In this document: one piece after another, positions 17,256-23,919 of the stretch
Layout: each line of letters begins with the position of its first letter
Numbering within the stretch: the first letter of the stretch is position 1
From: a virus
Reading direction: 5' to 3' (one strand)
Virus record (IMG/VR): IMGVR_UViG_3300027833_000099
Location: 1-40,900 of that record
Length of the DNA: 40,900 nt
Notes under the pieces: generated by a model
What the model was told of the DNA's origin: nothing
What the model saw: only the letters and a program-made list of their open reading frames with translations
Databases searched by the model: none
Program-made: the position numbers and the translations under genes

Positions 17256-17540
17256 TTAATCAATTTCTTCAGCAGTTTCAAATTTTTCTTTAGGTAAATT
17301 TTCTATAATATTTTGTGTTAAAATCTCCAATCTATCTGTGCCATCATAAACTAATCCAACCATTCTATTTATGCCTTTTTTTTCTATTGCTTCAATAGCA
17401 TCTTTTAATCCTTTATGTTCTACAAACTGACCTCCTCCAGCTTTACCTGAAGCTCTCATGTCAATACAAACCCTATATTTTAAATCATTATCAATAACCT
17501 CTACTCTATCATTTGTTACTAGCTTATTTTTTTTACCCAT
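17256..17540 (-). CDS. Small early protein, paralogue of 16547-16807
   Basis: 94 aa. Contains GKAGGGQFVEHKGLKDAIE and VGLVYDGTDRLEIL, both mirrored in the gene at 16547-16807 (GIVYDGTYNLEIV). The N-terminal 20 residues are charged and the C-terminus is acidic. Function unknown. Duplication and divergence inside one operon suggests either a dosage benefit or two partners/targets. Confidence 0.55.
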   Translation of the reverse strand: MGKKNKLVTNDRVEVIDNDLKYRVCIDMRASGKAGGGQFVEHKGLKDAIEAIEKKGINRMVGLVYDGTDRLEILTQNIIENLPKEKFETAEEID

Positions 17541-17544
17541 TTTA

Positions 17545-17856
17545 TTAATTTTTAAGTCTTTCTATTTTTTCTAATTCAAACTCTAAATGTGCTATTGCCT
17601 TAGTAAGACATTCTACTGGACTATCATGCTTGTGATAGCTTCGTAAAATGTAAGTAGTTGCTGTAGCAAGGTGGTAAGGAAGTTCAAAATTATCACAAAC
17701 TTTTCTTGCTTCATAACCTTCTTTGCCTTTATAATATTCAGGCACTCTGCTATCACTCATAATACCTCCACTTCTAGTTTTACCATCATACTGATCACTC
17801 ATATTTCTTTTTTTATCATAATAATACTTGCTATGTTTATCTGTTTGTTTCTCCAT
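17545..17856 (-). CDS. DUF3310-like phage protein
   Basis: 103 aa from ATG 17856; an in-frame TTG at 17868 is less likely. The order PEYYKGKEGYEARKVCDNF, then LATATTYILRSYHKH, then ECLTKAIAHLEFELE follows the DUF3310 pattern (P.HY, 'KYi.Ra..K', 'Dl.KA..yL'), a small early-phage protein of uncertain, possibly nucleotide-related, role. Overlaps the upstream gene by 20 bases. Confidence 0.6.
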   Translation of the reverse strand: MEKQTDKHSKYYYDKKRNMSDQYDGKTRSGGIMSDSRVPEYYKGKEGYEARKVCDNFELPYHLATATTYILRSYHKHDSPVECLTKAIAHLEFELEKIERLKN

Positions 17857-18082
17857 ATTGGCCTTCAATATCTATATTTGTAATTTTAATTTGAACTTCT
17901 CCTTCTTTTTTACCAATCTTTCTTAATAATTTACTTTTAATTTGATCATATATTTCATCTTTATCTTTTGATAAAGCAAAAGTATCTATATAGTCTTGCT
18001 TAACTTGAGTTCTAATATAATTACTTCTGCTATTATTTCTGTATTCAAAATTAACTAGCACTCTGTATATTGGTTTTTTCAT
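17837..18082 (-). CDS. Unknown small early protein
   Basis: 81 aa, basic in the middle (residues 12-25), then a helical segment (DKDEIYDQIKSKLLRKI) and a beta strand ending VQIKITNIDIEGQY. Unrecognised. Start ATG 18082 overlaps the upstream gene by 32 bases, and the end overlaps the DUF3310-like gene. Confidence 0.5.
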   Translation of the reverse strand: MKKPIYRVLVNFEYRNNSRSNYIRTQVKQDYIDTFALSKDKDEIYDQIKSKLLRKIGKKEGEVQIKITNIDIEGQYGETNR

Positions 18083-18248
18083 CTATTTTATCAAGTAATT
18101 GTTGTGTAGTATATATTGGTAAATTATCATTATAGTTCTTGTAAATACAAGTAAATTCTTCATTTTCACCTTTTCTCCAAGTCCAAAAAACTTTTGCATT
18201 ATTTTTTAATTGACTCTTCAATACTGATTTGATGGTTTTATATTTCAT
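18051..18248 (-). CDS. Unknown small early protein, first gene of the left sub-operon
   Basis: 65 aa. The sequence KVFWTWRKGENEEFTCIYKNY suggests a small beta fold; not recognised. It is the first gene after the gap 18249-18362, which carries two promoter-like boxes and a 9-bp inverted repeat. The TAATTTTG box (minus strand, 18260-18253) ends four bases before the ATG, so the mRNA from this box would be leaderless. Confidence 0.5.
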   Translation of the reverse strand: MKYKTIKSVLKSQLKNNAKVFWTWRKGENEEFTCIYKNYNDNLPIYTTQQLLDKIDEKTNIQSAS

Positions 18249-18252
18249 AGAT

Positions 18253-18260
18253 CAAAATTA
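18253..18260 (-). promoter_or_regulatory. TAATTTTG -7 box of the left early sub-operon
   Basis: Read on the minus strand, TAATTTTG matches the Bacteroidetes -7 consensus TAnnTTTG exactly and is separated from the ATG at 18248 by four bases. A clear -33 TTTG is not seen at the usual distance. Confidence 0.45.
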
Positions 18261-18277
18261 ATATATTATTACTAAAG

Positions 18278-18305
18278 TTAATAACTAACAATTACAAGTT
18301 ATTAA
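18278..18305. promoter_or_regulatory. Perfect 9-bp inverted repeat, candidate operator
   Basis: TTAATAACT (18278-18286) and AGTTATTAA (18297-18305) are exact reverse complements around a 10-bp spacer. The pair lies between two promoter-like boxes (18330-18337 and 18253-18260, both minus strand) and has no T-run, so a dimeric regulator site is more likely than a terminator. Confidence 0.5.
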
Positions 18306-18329
18306 GAATTGAAACTTAATTTCTTTTTA

Positions 18330-18337
18330 CAATATAA
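18330..18337 (-). promoter_or_regulatory. TTATATTG box upstream of the left early sub-operon
   Basis: On the minus strand this reads TTTTTTGTTATATTGTA, the same core as the elements at 527, 3349 and 23907, but without the TTCCA word upstream. It lies 80 bp before the first gene (18248), with the inverted repeat in between. Confidence 0.45.
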
Positions 18338-18362
18338 CAAAAAATATTTCACAAATGCTTGA

Positions 18363-20060
18363 TTATAGCATACTTTGTTGCATTTCCTTAAGATAAGAAT
18401 CATCATCTAAGTTTTCTCCTATCTCACTATAACGACCATTTTTTAAGTTAAACTTAAATGTTGCTTCACCTATTTTTCCAATATGTCTAAACTTTACTTT
18501 CTGAACATAAACATTAGTAAGTTTATTTTTAAAATCCCTATAAACAGTCATTCCATTATCAACTTGATTATAAAAGTTAGCAGAACCAGCTACATCATAA
18601 AGAGTTGGAATTTCGTATTGACCATTATCTTTCTTTTGCATCTTTCTTGGATGTGCTACAAGGAAGATATGAATATCATATTTTTGTTTAAATATAGTTA
18701 GCTTAGTTAAAAATTTATTTATAAAATTAGTTTCATTTTGATTACCAATATTAGCATCTATTTTATTATATGGATCTATTATTAAAGCATTTATACCATG
18801 CCTTCTTATTAGGCCTTTAGCAGTATTTAATATTGAATCAATAGTATATACATCTCCATCAGGTCTAATCCAATGAAAGTGTTGAGATATAAATTCTTTA
18901 GCTGAATGTAATTCATTTTTAGTCATCCTATCATATCTAGTTATTTTTCTAAATGATTTGCCAATTAACTTTTCAGCTAATACTGAAAAATGTAATTGCA
19001 TAGGATAATGTTCTGGGCTAAAAACACCAAACTTCCAATTATGTTTAGCAGACAATCTCATTGCTAGATGTTCTAAAAAATTACTTTTACCATGTGTAGG
19101 GATTCCAGTTATAACAGTTAGTTGTGAGGATGAAAAACTAAATAAACTATCAAAAGATTCATGTTCTACAGTTAAACCTCTCTGTAATCCGTTTTCATAC
19201 AATGTGTCAATATCTACATCAAAATCATTTACATTCAACACTCCTTCCAATGGATAGGTTTGCGAACTTTCTATGCAATATTTAACAGCATCTATATCAT
19301 AGTTTATTAATACATCATTTATATCTTTACATCCTTCAGGATAAAAAACTCTATAGCATATATCTCTACCTATTCTTCTTGATAACTCTTCTTGTAATTT
19401 TTTTCCAGGCTCATCATTATCTACTGCTAAATAAACTTTTTCTAAATTTTCAGGAAAGTCTTTTAAATATTCCATCTTTAAATTAGATGCTCCGTTAGGA
19501 ACAGAAACACAATTTTTAAATCCAGCTTCATAAAAAGCTAATTTATCCATTTCTCCTTCAACTATAATAACATCTTTTTTACCTAATATATCATCCAAAC
19601 CATACATAATCCTTTCAGCATCCTTAACTAATTTAAAGTTTTTAGCAGCATCCCTATATTTTATATTAATTAATTTGCTATCTCTAAAATATTTAAACTG
19701 TATAGTTTTAGCTTCTTTACCTATTTGTGGCATATACTCTTCACCTTCAGCTATTCTATTTTTCATCATAGTTTCAGCAGATATTCCCCTAGAATTAAAC
19801 CATTTTATAAGTTTTTCAGAATAAACTTGATTTACATTTATCTCTTTAGGTAATATAAAAGGTTTTTCTTTCATGTATTTGTTTTGTTTTTTTAAACCTC
19901 CAGCCCATCCACAGTTGTGGCAATTCCAAACTCCTTCATCTATATTAACTGAAAGGCAAGGATCAGATTTCTTTTTTCTATCTTGTGAACATTTAGGACA
20001 TTGTGTTTTTACTTGCCCTGAATTTCTTTTTATCTTTATACCATTTTCATGAAAACTCAT
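18363..20060 (-). CDS. Primase-helicase (T7 gp4 type)
   Basis: 565 aa, combining primase and replicative helicase. N-terminal zinc motif C21-C24...C47-C50 (CPKC, WNCHNC). TOPRIM-like part with VIIVEGEMDKLAF (E168) and LAVDNDEPG (D214, D216). C-terminal RecA/DnaB-type ATPase with Walker A GIPTHGKSN (319-327), a Walker B-like INALIIDPYNK and the LVAHPRKM segment. Together these would prime and unwind the phage fork. One-base overlap with the upstream initiator gene. No DNA polymerase gene is seen here, so the phage probably uses the host polymerase. Family assignment is firm. Confidence 0.92.
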   Translation of the reverse strand: MSFHENGIKIKRNSGQVKTQCPKCSQDRKKKSDPCLSVNIDEGVWNCHNCGWAGGLKKQNKYMKEKPFILPKEINVNQVYSEKLIKWFNSRGISAETMMKNRIAEGEEYMPQIGKEAKTIQFKYFRDSKLINIKYRDAAKNFKLVKDAERIMYGLDDILGKKDVIIVEGEMDKLAFYEAGFKNCVSVPNGASNLKMEYLKDFPENLEKVYLAVDNDEPGKKLQEELSRRIGRDICYRVFYPEGCKDINDVLINYDIDAVKYCIESSQTYPLEGVLNVNDFDVDIDTLYENGLQRGLTVEHESFDSLFSFSSSQLTVITGIPTHGKSNFLEHLAMRLSAKHNWKFGVFSPEHYPMQLHFSVLAEKLIGKSFRKITRYDRMTKNELHSAKEFISQHFHWIRPDGDVYTIDSILNTAKGLIRRHGINALIIDPYNKIDANIGNQNETNFINKFLTKLTIFKQKYDIHIFLVAHPRKMQKKDNGQYEIPTLYDVAGSANFYNQVDNGMTVYRDFKNKLTNVYVQKVKFRHIGKIGEATFKFNLKNGRYSEIGENLDDDSYLKEMQQSML

Positions 20061-20710
20061 TAAAATACCATTCCATCATATTCACCTCCTTGAATTTTGT
20101 TCTTATCTCTTGATGTTTCTTTTATTATTTCATCATCCCAGCAACCTTGATTTAACCAAGTGCCTGGATGTTTTTGATATTGTTTATCAATTATAGATTC
20201 TGAATATATCTTTGCTGCATCTACACATTTAATGCAAACCTCAATCTTTAAGGCCATAAATTTATCATAGCATAACTTCCTGCTTTTCTTTACATTATAG
20301 GCATCCCAAAATTTATTAAATAACACAATCTTTTCTTTTTTAATATTAACTTTTATATTATCATTATCATTTTTGACTACCCCCCCTTGCGATTTTTGAC
20401 CATGGCTAATGATGTTTTTGAGTACCTCTATTTCTTTTATCTTTATTAATCTTTTATCAATCTTATGCTCTACTTTAATTATTGAAATATCAATTAAATT
20501 TAATGCAGATAGTTTATTTATAGATCTGCTAATAGTTCCTTTAGATTTACCATAAAGATTGCCAAAATAATTATTAGTTGCCCAACAATATCCTTTATAA
20601 TTAGTAAGGCAAGTAATCTCTGAATACAATAATTTCTCTAAAGAAGTTAAATCTTTTGAATACCTTACGCTTGAAGGTAATACTGAATAATAGTTTGGTT
20701 TTTCATCCAT
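20060..20710 (-). CDS. Replication initiator-like helix-turn-helix protein
   Basis: 216 aa. Residues 5-70 carry the phage initiator winged-helix pattern: YYSVLPSSVRYSKDLTSLEK, then EITCLTNYKGYCWATNNYF and LYGKSKGTISRSINKLSAL. The C-terminal part (FNKFWDAYNVKKSRK, then HPGTWLNQGCWDDE) is the 'TWLNQ..W' end seen in phage O-like or DnaD/DnaT-like proteins that load helicase. Directly upstream of, and overlapping, the primase-helicase, so it is the best candidate to recognise the origin. It is preceded by a terminator-like hairpin (20741-20802). Confidence 0.75.
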   Translation of the reverse strand: MDEKPNYYSVLPSSVRYSKDLTSLEKLLYSEITCLTNYKGYCWATNNYFGNLYGKSKGTISRSINKLSALNLIDISIIKVEHKIDKRLIKIKEIEVLKNIISHGQKSQGGVVKNDNDNIKVNIKKEKIVLFNKFWDAYNVKKSRKLCYDKFMALKIEVCIKCVDAAKIYSESIIDKQYQKHPGTWLNQGCWDDEIIKETSRDKNKIQGGEYDGMVF

Positions 20711-20740
20711 AGTTTTGTATTAATTTTAATTAAAAAAAAA

Positions 20741-20802
20741 GGGGGAGCTAAAACATTTAATAATATTAATAGTAAATTTCGCCAGTAGTTGGCACTCCCC
20801 CC
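20741..20802 (-). terminator. Terminator or attenuator before the initiator gene
   Basis: On the minus strand the stem GGGGGAG/CTCCCCC (20795-20801 with 20741-20747) is followed by a run of nine T. The 47-nt loop holds a second small hairpin, GCCA/TGGC with a 5-nt loop (20781-20793). It lies between the SSB-like gene and the initiator gene, within an otherwise continuous leftward operon, so it may set the level of replication proteins rather than simply end transcription. Confidence 0.6.
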
Positions 20803-20811
20803 TTTGTTTAT

Positions 20812-21111
20812 TTAGAATGGCAAATCATCTGCATCCCCATTCATCATGCTATCTTTATTGTCTAGTAGGTTTTTAGAGCCACCACTAGCTTTTTTTGGCT
20901 TCCAGGTATCTACATAAGAATAATGAGTTACACCAGTTTCAGAAGGCTCTTTTCTTCTTGAAATAATTAAATTTACCCAACCATCATTATCTAGTTCTTT
21001 AATTTGTTTTAGGAAATCTTCAAGCTTAATGCTTAATTTAAGCTGAGTTCCTCCATTATCAAATGTTTTTTCTTTGATAATCATACCATTTACATACTGT
21101 TTTTCTGTCAT
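20812..21111 (-). CDS. Possible single-stranded DNA-binding protein
   Basis: 99 aa. The last residues, GDADDLPF, match the acidic D-D-x-P-F tip by which bacterial and phage SSBs recruit partners. The front has a short beta-rich core (GGTQLKLSIKLEDFLKQI, then WVNLIISRRKEP, then HYSYVDTWKP) shorter than a standard OB fold, so it may be a divergent or minimal SSB. Position between the DnaA-like gene and the initiator supports a replication role. The call rests mainly on the tail. Confidence 0.45.
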   Translation of the reverse strand: MTEKQYVNGMIIKEKTFDNGGTQLKLSIKLEDFLKQIKELDNDGWVNLIISRRKEPSETGVTHYSYVDTWKPKKASGGSKNLLDNKDSMMNGDADDLPF

Positions 21112-21116
21112 TTTTT

Positions 21117-21521
21117 TTATTTATTAATTAATTTAGTTGTGTTCATTTTTAAAGTCCTTATTGACTTTTGCATTACATCTATCTGCTCCTGCATGTGATC
21201 TATTTTTGCTGCTCTATAACCAGTTGCATACTCATCTTGTACAGCTAGATACATATCTTTATATTTTGGGTAGTATTTTAAATTCCACTTATGATCTTTT
21301 GTGTATTTTAAAACAGAAGCATGATGTCTACCTACTAAAACACCTGCTCTAGTGGCAGAACAACCCTCTTCTCTTAACATAGAGCCTAAAATACTTCTTG
21401 CTATTGCTATTTTATGTTCTCTATTTTTACTTCTAATAGTTTGTCTTGTGAAGCCTGAAACCAATTCTACTATTTTGGTTAAAGCTTCTTCATTACTACT
21501 CATACTTATTTCTTTCATCAC
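21117..21521 (-). CDS. Free-standing DnaA domain IV-like DNA-binding protein
   Basis: 134 aa. Residues about 22-90 follow the DNA-binding C-terminal domain of DnaA: TIRSKNREHKIAIARSI, then a helix (LGSMLREEGCSATRAGVLVG) and GRHHASVLKY, corresponding to the GGRDHSTVLHA signature with RHHAS in place of RDHST. No AAA+ part is present. The C-terminal third is a predicted coiled coil. It may bind phage or host origin sequences or a promoter. It overlaps the upstream gene by 26 bases. I saw no TTATCCACA DnaA box in the window, so its target is unknown. Confidence 0.6.
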   Translation of the reverse strand: MMKEISMSSNEEALTKIVELVSGFTRQTIRSKNREHKIAIARSILGSMLREEGCSATRAGVLVGRHHASVLKYTKDHKWNLKYYPKYKDMYLAVQDEYATGYRAAKIDHMQEQIDVMQKSIRTLKMNTTKLINK

Positions 21522-22029
21522 TTAATTTTCTTGATTGTGTTAATATTTTTTTTGCTCTTTCTATGTTTAAATTTTCTGAAACATAATGTAATGAAGCTAT
21601 AAATCTTTTCTTTTCAGAATTAAAGCTTTTAAATTTTGACACTTCATTATCTAAAACCCTGGCTATCTCTAAACCTACCTCTTTGTAACATAATTGTAAG
21701 TATTTAGTCCTTAATGTTGATGAATGTATCTTTTCTCCTAATAAACCTAAAGAATCCCATTTATTATCTCTGAAGTAAAATATTGGTTTATCACTAAACA
21801 TTTCTTTTGGAATAGCAGATAAAAAATTTATAAAATATTCTATTGGTATATAACCCTCTTTATTTCTAGCTATAATTATATCTCTGTACTTTTGAATATA
21901 GCTGTAATTTTTTCTAGCTTTTTGTTCATTACTTAAACACTCCTCTTTTAAACATCTCTTGATACTGGTCTTTAGGATCTCTAGGCCAGTCGTTCTCCCT
22001 AAGATCCTTGATGATTTTTTCTGCTTCAT
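21496..22029 (-). CDS. Unknown early protein
   Basis: 177 aa, basic and helical, not recognised. The only ATG is at 22029, which makes the gene overlap the preceding one by 101 bases in another frame, an unusually long overlap for this operon. A later non-ATG start is possible. Residues 45-70 (YIQKYRDIIIARNKEGYIPI) and the C-terminus (NIERAKKILTQSRKLSDER) look helical. Context suggests a replication or recombination helper. Confidence 0.45.
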   Translation of the reverse strand: MKQKKSSRILGRTTGLEILKTSIKRCLKEECLSNEQKARKNYSYIQKYRDIIIARNKEGYIPIEYFINFLSAIPKEMFSDKPIFYFRDNKWDSLGLLGEKIHSSTLRTKYLQLCYKEVGLEIARVLDNEVSKFKSFNSEKKRFIASLHYVSENLNIERAKKILTQSRKLSDERNKYE

Positions 22030-22165
22030 TATAAGTCAAATCGTTAAAATTAATATTATCATATTCTCTGCCTACAGCAGATGTTTGCATAAGCTGTTCA
22101 ATAAATCCTATTTGCCACATAGAGCATTCTTCATCTCCTAGTATGTCATCAATCCAGTCAGTCAT
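21929..22165 (-). CDS. Unknown acidic early protein
   Basis: 78 aa, acidic N-terminus (MTDWIDDILGDEEC) followed by IGFIEQLMQTSAV and a segment LTYNEAEKIIKDL reminiscent of short helices that bind other replication proteins. Not recognised. Starts two bases after the stop of the upstream gene; its 3' end overlaps the next gene by 101 bases. Confidence 0.5.
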   Translation of the reverse strand: MTDWIDDILGDEECSMWQIGFIEQLMQTSAVGREYDNINFNDLTYNEAEKIIKDLRENDWPRDPKDQYQEMFKRGVFK

Positions 22166-22167
22166 GT

Positions 22168-22563
22168 TTATTTCTTAAAGTCATCAGACTCATCTTCCCC
22201 AAAAAATCCGTTTTCATAAAAACCAGCTAACTTAAGTACAATTCTGCTCATAGCTCTTTTTTCGGCCATAGCAACTGGATATGCGTTCTTATTGTTTTTA
22301 GGACTAGCTTCACCAAAAGTTTGTATTACCTTACTTCCCATTTTACCTTTTGCTTTAATTAAACAATGAGAATGATCTTCTGATAAATTAATTAATTCAT
22401 AGTGTATTTCAATAGATTGGGCAGACATAATTTTATCTACACCAGCCCTAGTTATGATTGTATAATGAGCATGTTTAAAAACATCTTCTTTAACTAAGTT
22501 ATTGGCAATAAACAATCTTCTTAATACATCTTTTTTTGTTTCTGGAATTTTTTTATCTGACAT
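22168..22563 (-). CDS. Conserved phage protein, possibly recombination-related
   Basis: 131 aa. Middle section IMSAQSIEIHYELINLSEDH is beta-rich, then the conserved block PVAMAEKRAMSRIVLKLAGF and an acidic end (FFGEDESDDF). The aEKRA..R helix resembles helices in Sak/Rad52-type and Erf-type single-strand annealing proteins, which phages place beside SSB and resolvase, but the fit is loose and the protein is short. Overlaps the upstream gene by 11 bases. Confidence 0.4.
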   Translation of the reverse strand: MSDKKIPETKKDVLRRLFIANNLVKEDVFKHAHYTIITRAGVDKIMSAQSIEIHYELINLSEDHSHCLIKAKGKMGSKVIQTFGEASPKNNKNAYPVAMAEKRAMSRIVLKLAGFYENGFFGEDESDDFKK

Positions 22564-22738
22564 TTTTTTCTTTTTTTAATTTATTACTAGTTTTAATTTT
22601 AATTGTTGCTTTGTATAATTCTTTAAAAACATGTTCAGTATTCATGTATTTAGATAGCTCATACATATCTGAATAGTGTCTTTCAAAATCATCCTGCTCT
22701 TCTTGGTGTTGAGCAAATACCTCCTTCATTTTTCCCAT
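22553..22738 (-). CDS. Small charged early protein
   Basis: 61 aa, glutamate/lysine-rich and probably helical throughout (QHQEEQDDFERHYSDMYEL, ending KLKKEKNVR). Unrecognised. Its 11-base overlap with the next gene supports it being real. Confidence 0.45.
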   Translation of the reverse strand: MGKMKEVFAQHQEEQDDFERHYSDMYELSKYMNTEHVFKELYKATIKIKTSNKLKKEKNVR

Positions 22739-22752
22739 ATTATTTATTTTAG

Positions 22753-22902
22753 TTATTTAATTTGATTAAAGTGTATTGAAGCTTTTTTTCTTTCTTCATT
22801 ATGTATATCAGCATTTTTTTCTGCCATTGCTATTGATCCACTTAAAAATCCAAAACCATAAGCTAATACTATTGAAAATACTGTTAAAATTGTTGATGCC
22901 AT
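22753..22902 (-). CDS. Small single-span membrane peptide
   Basis: 49 aa, below usual length cut-offs. Residues 4-26 are a hydrophobic helix (TILTVFSIVLAYGFGFLSGS), followed by a charged cytoplasmic-type tail (EKNADIHNEERKK). ATG 22902 follows an A-rich leader, like its neighbours. It fills a gap in the early operon. Early membrane peptides of phages often act on the host envelope or exclude other phages; here this is speculation. Confidence 0.5.
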   Translation of the reverse strand: MASTILTVFSIVLAYGFGFLSGSIAMAEKNADIHNEERKKASIHFNQIK

Positions 22903-22912
22903 TTTTTTATTT

Positions 22913-23137
22913 TTAATTATTAATTTTCTTGTAATCCTTCAGCACATATTTTGACATATCATTATTTATCTTTTTGTTTCTGTATTTAGGTGTTAGAGAT
23001 GATAATCTTTGATTAAACTCTCCTTTACCACTATATGCAAAATAATCATTCATATCTATTGTATTTAATTTATATTGTTCTTTGAAGTACCTTTCATCCT
23101 TTAGTTCTTTAATTAAATATTTACTTGAATCTTCCAT
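22913..23137 (-). CDS. Unknown small early protein
   Basis: 74 aa from ATG 23137, which overlaps the end of the Cys-rich gene by 17 bases. An upstream TTG in the same frame (near 23281) would run across that gene and add residues that look like a shadow translation, so I reject it. Charged, helical, tyrosine-rich; no family recognised. Confidence 0.45.
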   Translation of the reverse strand: MEDSSKYLIKELKDERYFKEQYKLNTIDMNDYFAYSGKGEFNQRLSSLTPKYRNKKINNDMSKYVLKDYKKINN

Positions 23138-23450
23138 CTGCTTCTTCAACTGCTGCTTCCCAAGAACTACAACAATGTTCTTTACAGCTATAACATAATC
23201 CTGATTCAGACATTCTAGCTTCACAACAAGCTGAAACTTGACTCCATTCATCCTCACAATCACAATCATCATTATCTCCACAAATCACACACCTTTGATG
23301 ATCTTCACAATAATCATCATCATGTTCTATGTCTTTTTCACATCCATCTATACAGCAAGGAGGGTTTTTTCCATCAAAATCAGTAGGATCATCTCCATAA
23401 CTTGCATGTGTTGCTTTTACCCATCCCTCAAAAAATTCTTTATTTATCAT
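23121..23450 (-). CDS. Cys-rich multi-zinc protein
   Basis: 109 aa with 14 cysteines, many as pairs: PCCIDGCEKD, DYCEDH, RCVICGDNDDCDCED, ACCEARM, LCYSCKEHCC. Several His add possible ligands. Two or three zinc sites, zinc-ribbon or LIM-like, are plausible. The first 25 residues (FFEGWVKATHASYGDD) may form a separate small helix. Strongly acidic, so nucleic-acid binding is not assured; it may bind a host protein. Second gene of the leftward early operon. Confidence 0.5.
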   Translation of the reverse strand: MINKEFFEGWVKATHASYGDDPTDFDGKNPPCCIDGCEKDIEHDDDYCEDHQRCVICGDNDDCDCEDEWSQVSACCEARMSESGLCYSCKEHCCSSWEAAVEEADGRFK

Positions 23451-23451
23451 A

Positions 23452-23793
23452 TTAAAAGTTTACAATTATTTCTTTGTTTTCAATATCAACATATATATCA
23501 TAAGGCTGAATACATTGACCAAATTCAATATCTGATGTATCAGATTTAAGCTCCCAACCCTTATCATCACTATCAATTTCTTGTCTTTCTGATTCTAATA
23601 TATCTTCATCTGATTTGTAAACTACTCCTGAAACTCTAGTTGCATAAACTCCTATTTCTTTTACACCCCAATCTCTCATTTCAGTATAATAATCCCAACA
23701 TACAATAAAAGCTCCTTCTAAGTCGTAAGTGTTTTTGTAATTACCATTGTGTATGCTGACATTTAATTCAGCCAATCTTGTTTCAAAATTCAT
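23452..23793 (-). CDS. First gene of the leftward early operon, unknown
   Basis: 113 aa, acidic, unrecognised. Contains a hydrophobic patch (GAFIVCWDYYTEM), then VYATRVSGVVYKSDED and a C-terminal strand pair (IYVDIENKEIIVNF). It starts at ATG 23793, 26 bases after a TTATATTG box, with an A-rich leader. As the promoter-proximal gene it is expected to be made first after infection. Confidence 0.5.
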   Translation of the reverse strand: MNFETRLAELNVSIHNGNYKNTYDLEGAFIVCWDYYTEMRDWGVKEIGVYATRVSGVVYKSDEDILESERQEIDSDDKGWELKSDTSDIEFGQCIQPYDIYVDIENKEIIVNF

Positions 23794-23818
23794 ATCTTTT
23801 TAGTTTTGTTTAGTATTA

Positions 23819-23826
23819 CAATATAA
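23819..23826 (-). promoter_or_regulatory. TTATATTG box of the leftward early operon
   Basis: Minus strand reads TTATTATATTGTAATAC, with a TTTGG about 26 bp upstream that could act as the -33 element. It faces the head-operon promoter (23881-23917) across a 126-bp divergent gap, so both operons could be controlled from one site. Confidence 0.5.
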
Positions 23827-23880
23827 TAACTAATATTTTACTTTACCAAATTATTTAGCATAAATATTTATTCCACTAAC

Positions 23881-23917
23881 TTCCAAACTCTATAAAAAAC
23901 ATTGTGTTATATTGTAC
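23881..23917 (+). promoter_or_regulatory. Candidate promoter of the head operon
   Basis: TTCCAAACT (23881-23889), 17 nt, TTATATTGTAC (23907-23917): the same two words and gap as at 501-537. The ATG at 23920 lies five bases after the TATATTG box, which predicts a leaderless message. Shared use with the terminase operon suggests a common late regulator. Confidence 0.6.
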
Positions 23918-23919
23918 TT

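Noticed and set aside
16870-23900. A DNA polymerase, integrase or CI-type repressor in the early block
   Set aside because: Every minus-strand gene was read; none shows polymerase, recombinase or repressor motifs. The large gene at 18363 is a primase-helicase.
23902-23919. Upstream TTG starts for the genes at 3361 and 23920
   Set aside because: Both TTGs (3346 and 23902) lie within the promoter-like TTATATTG element, so transcripts would not include them.
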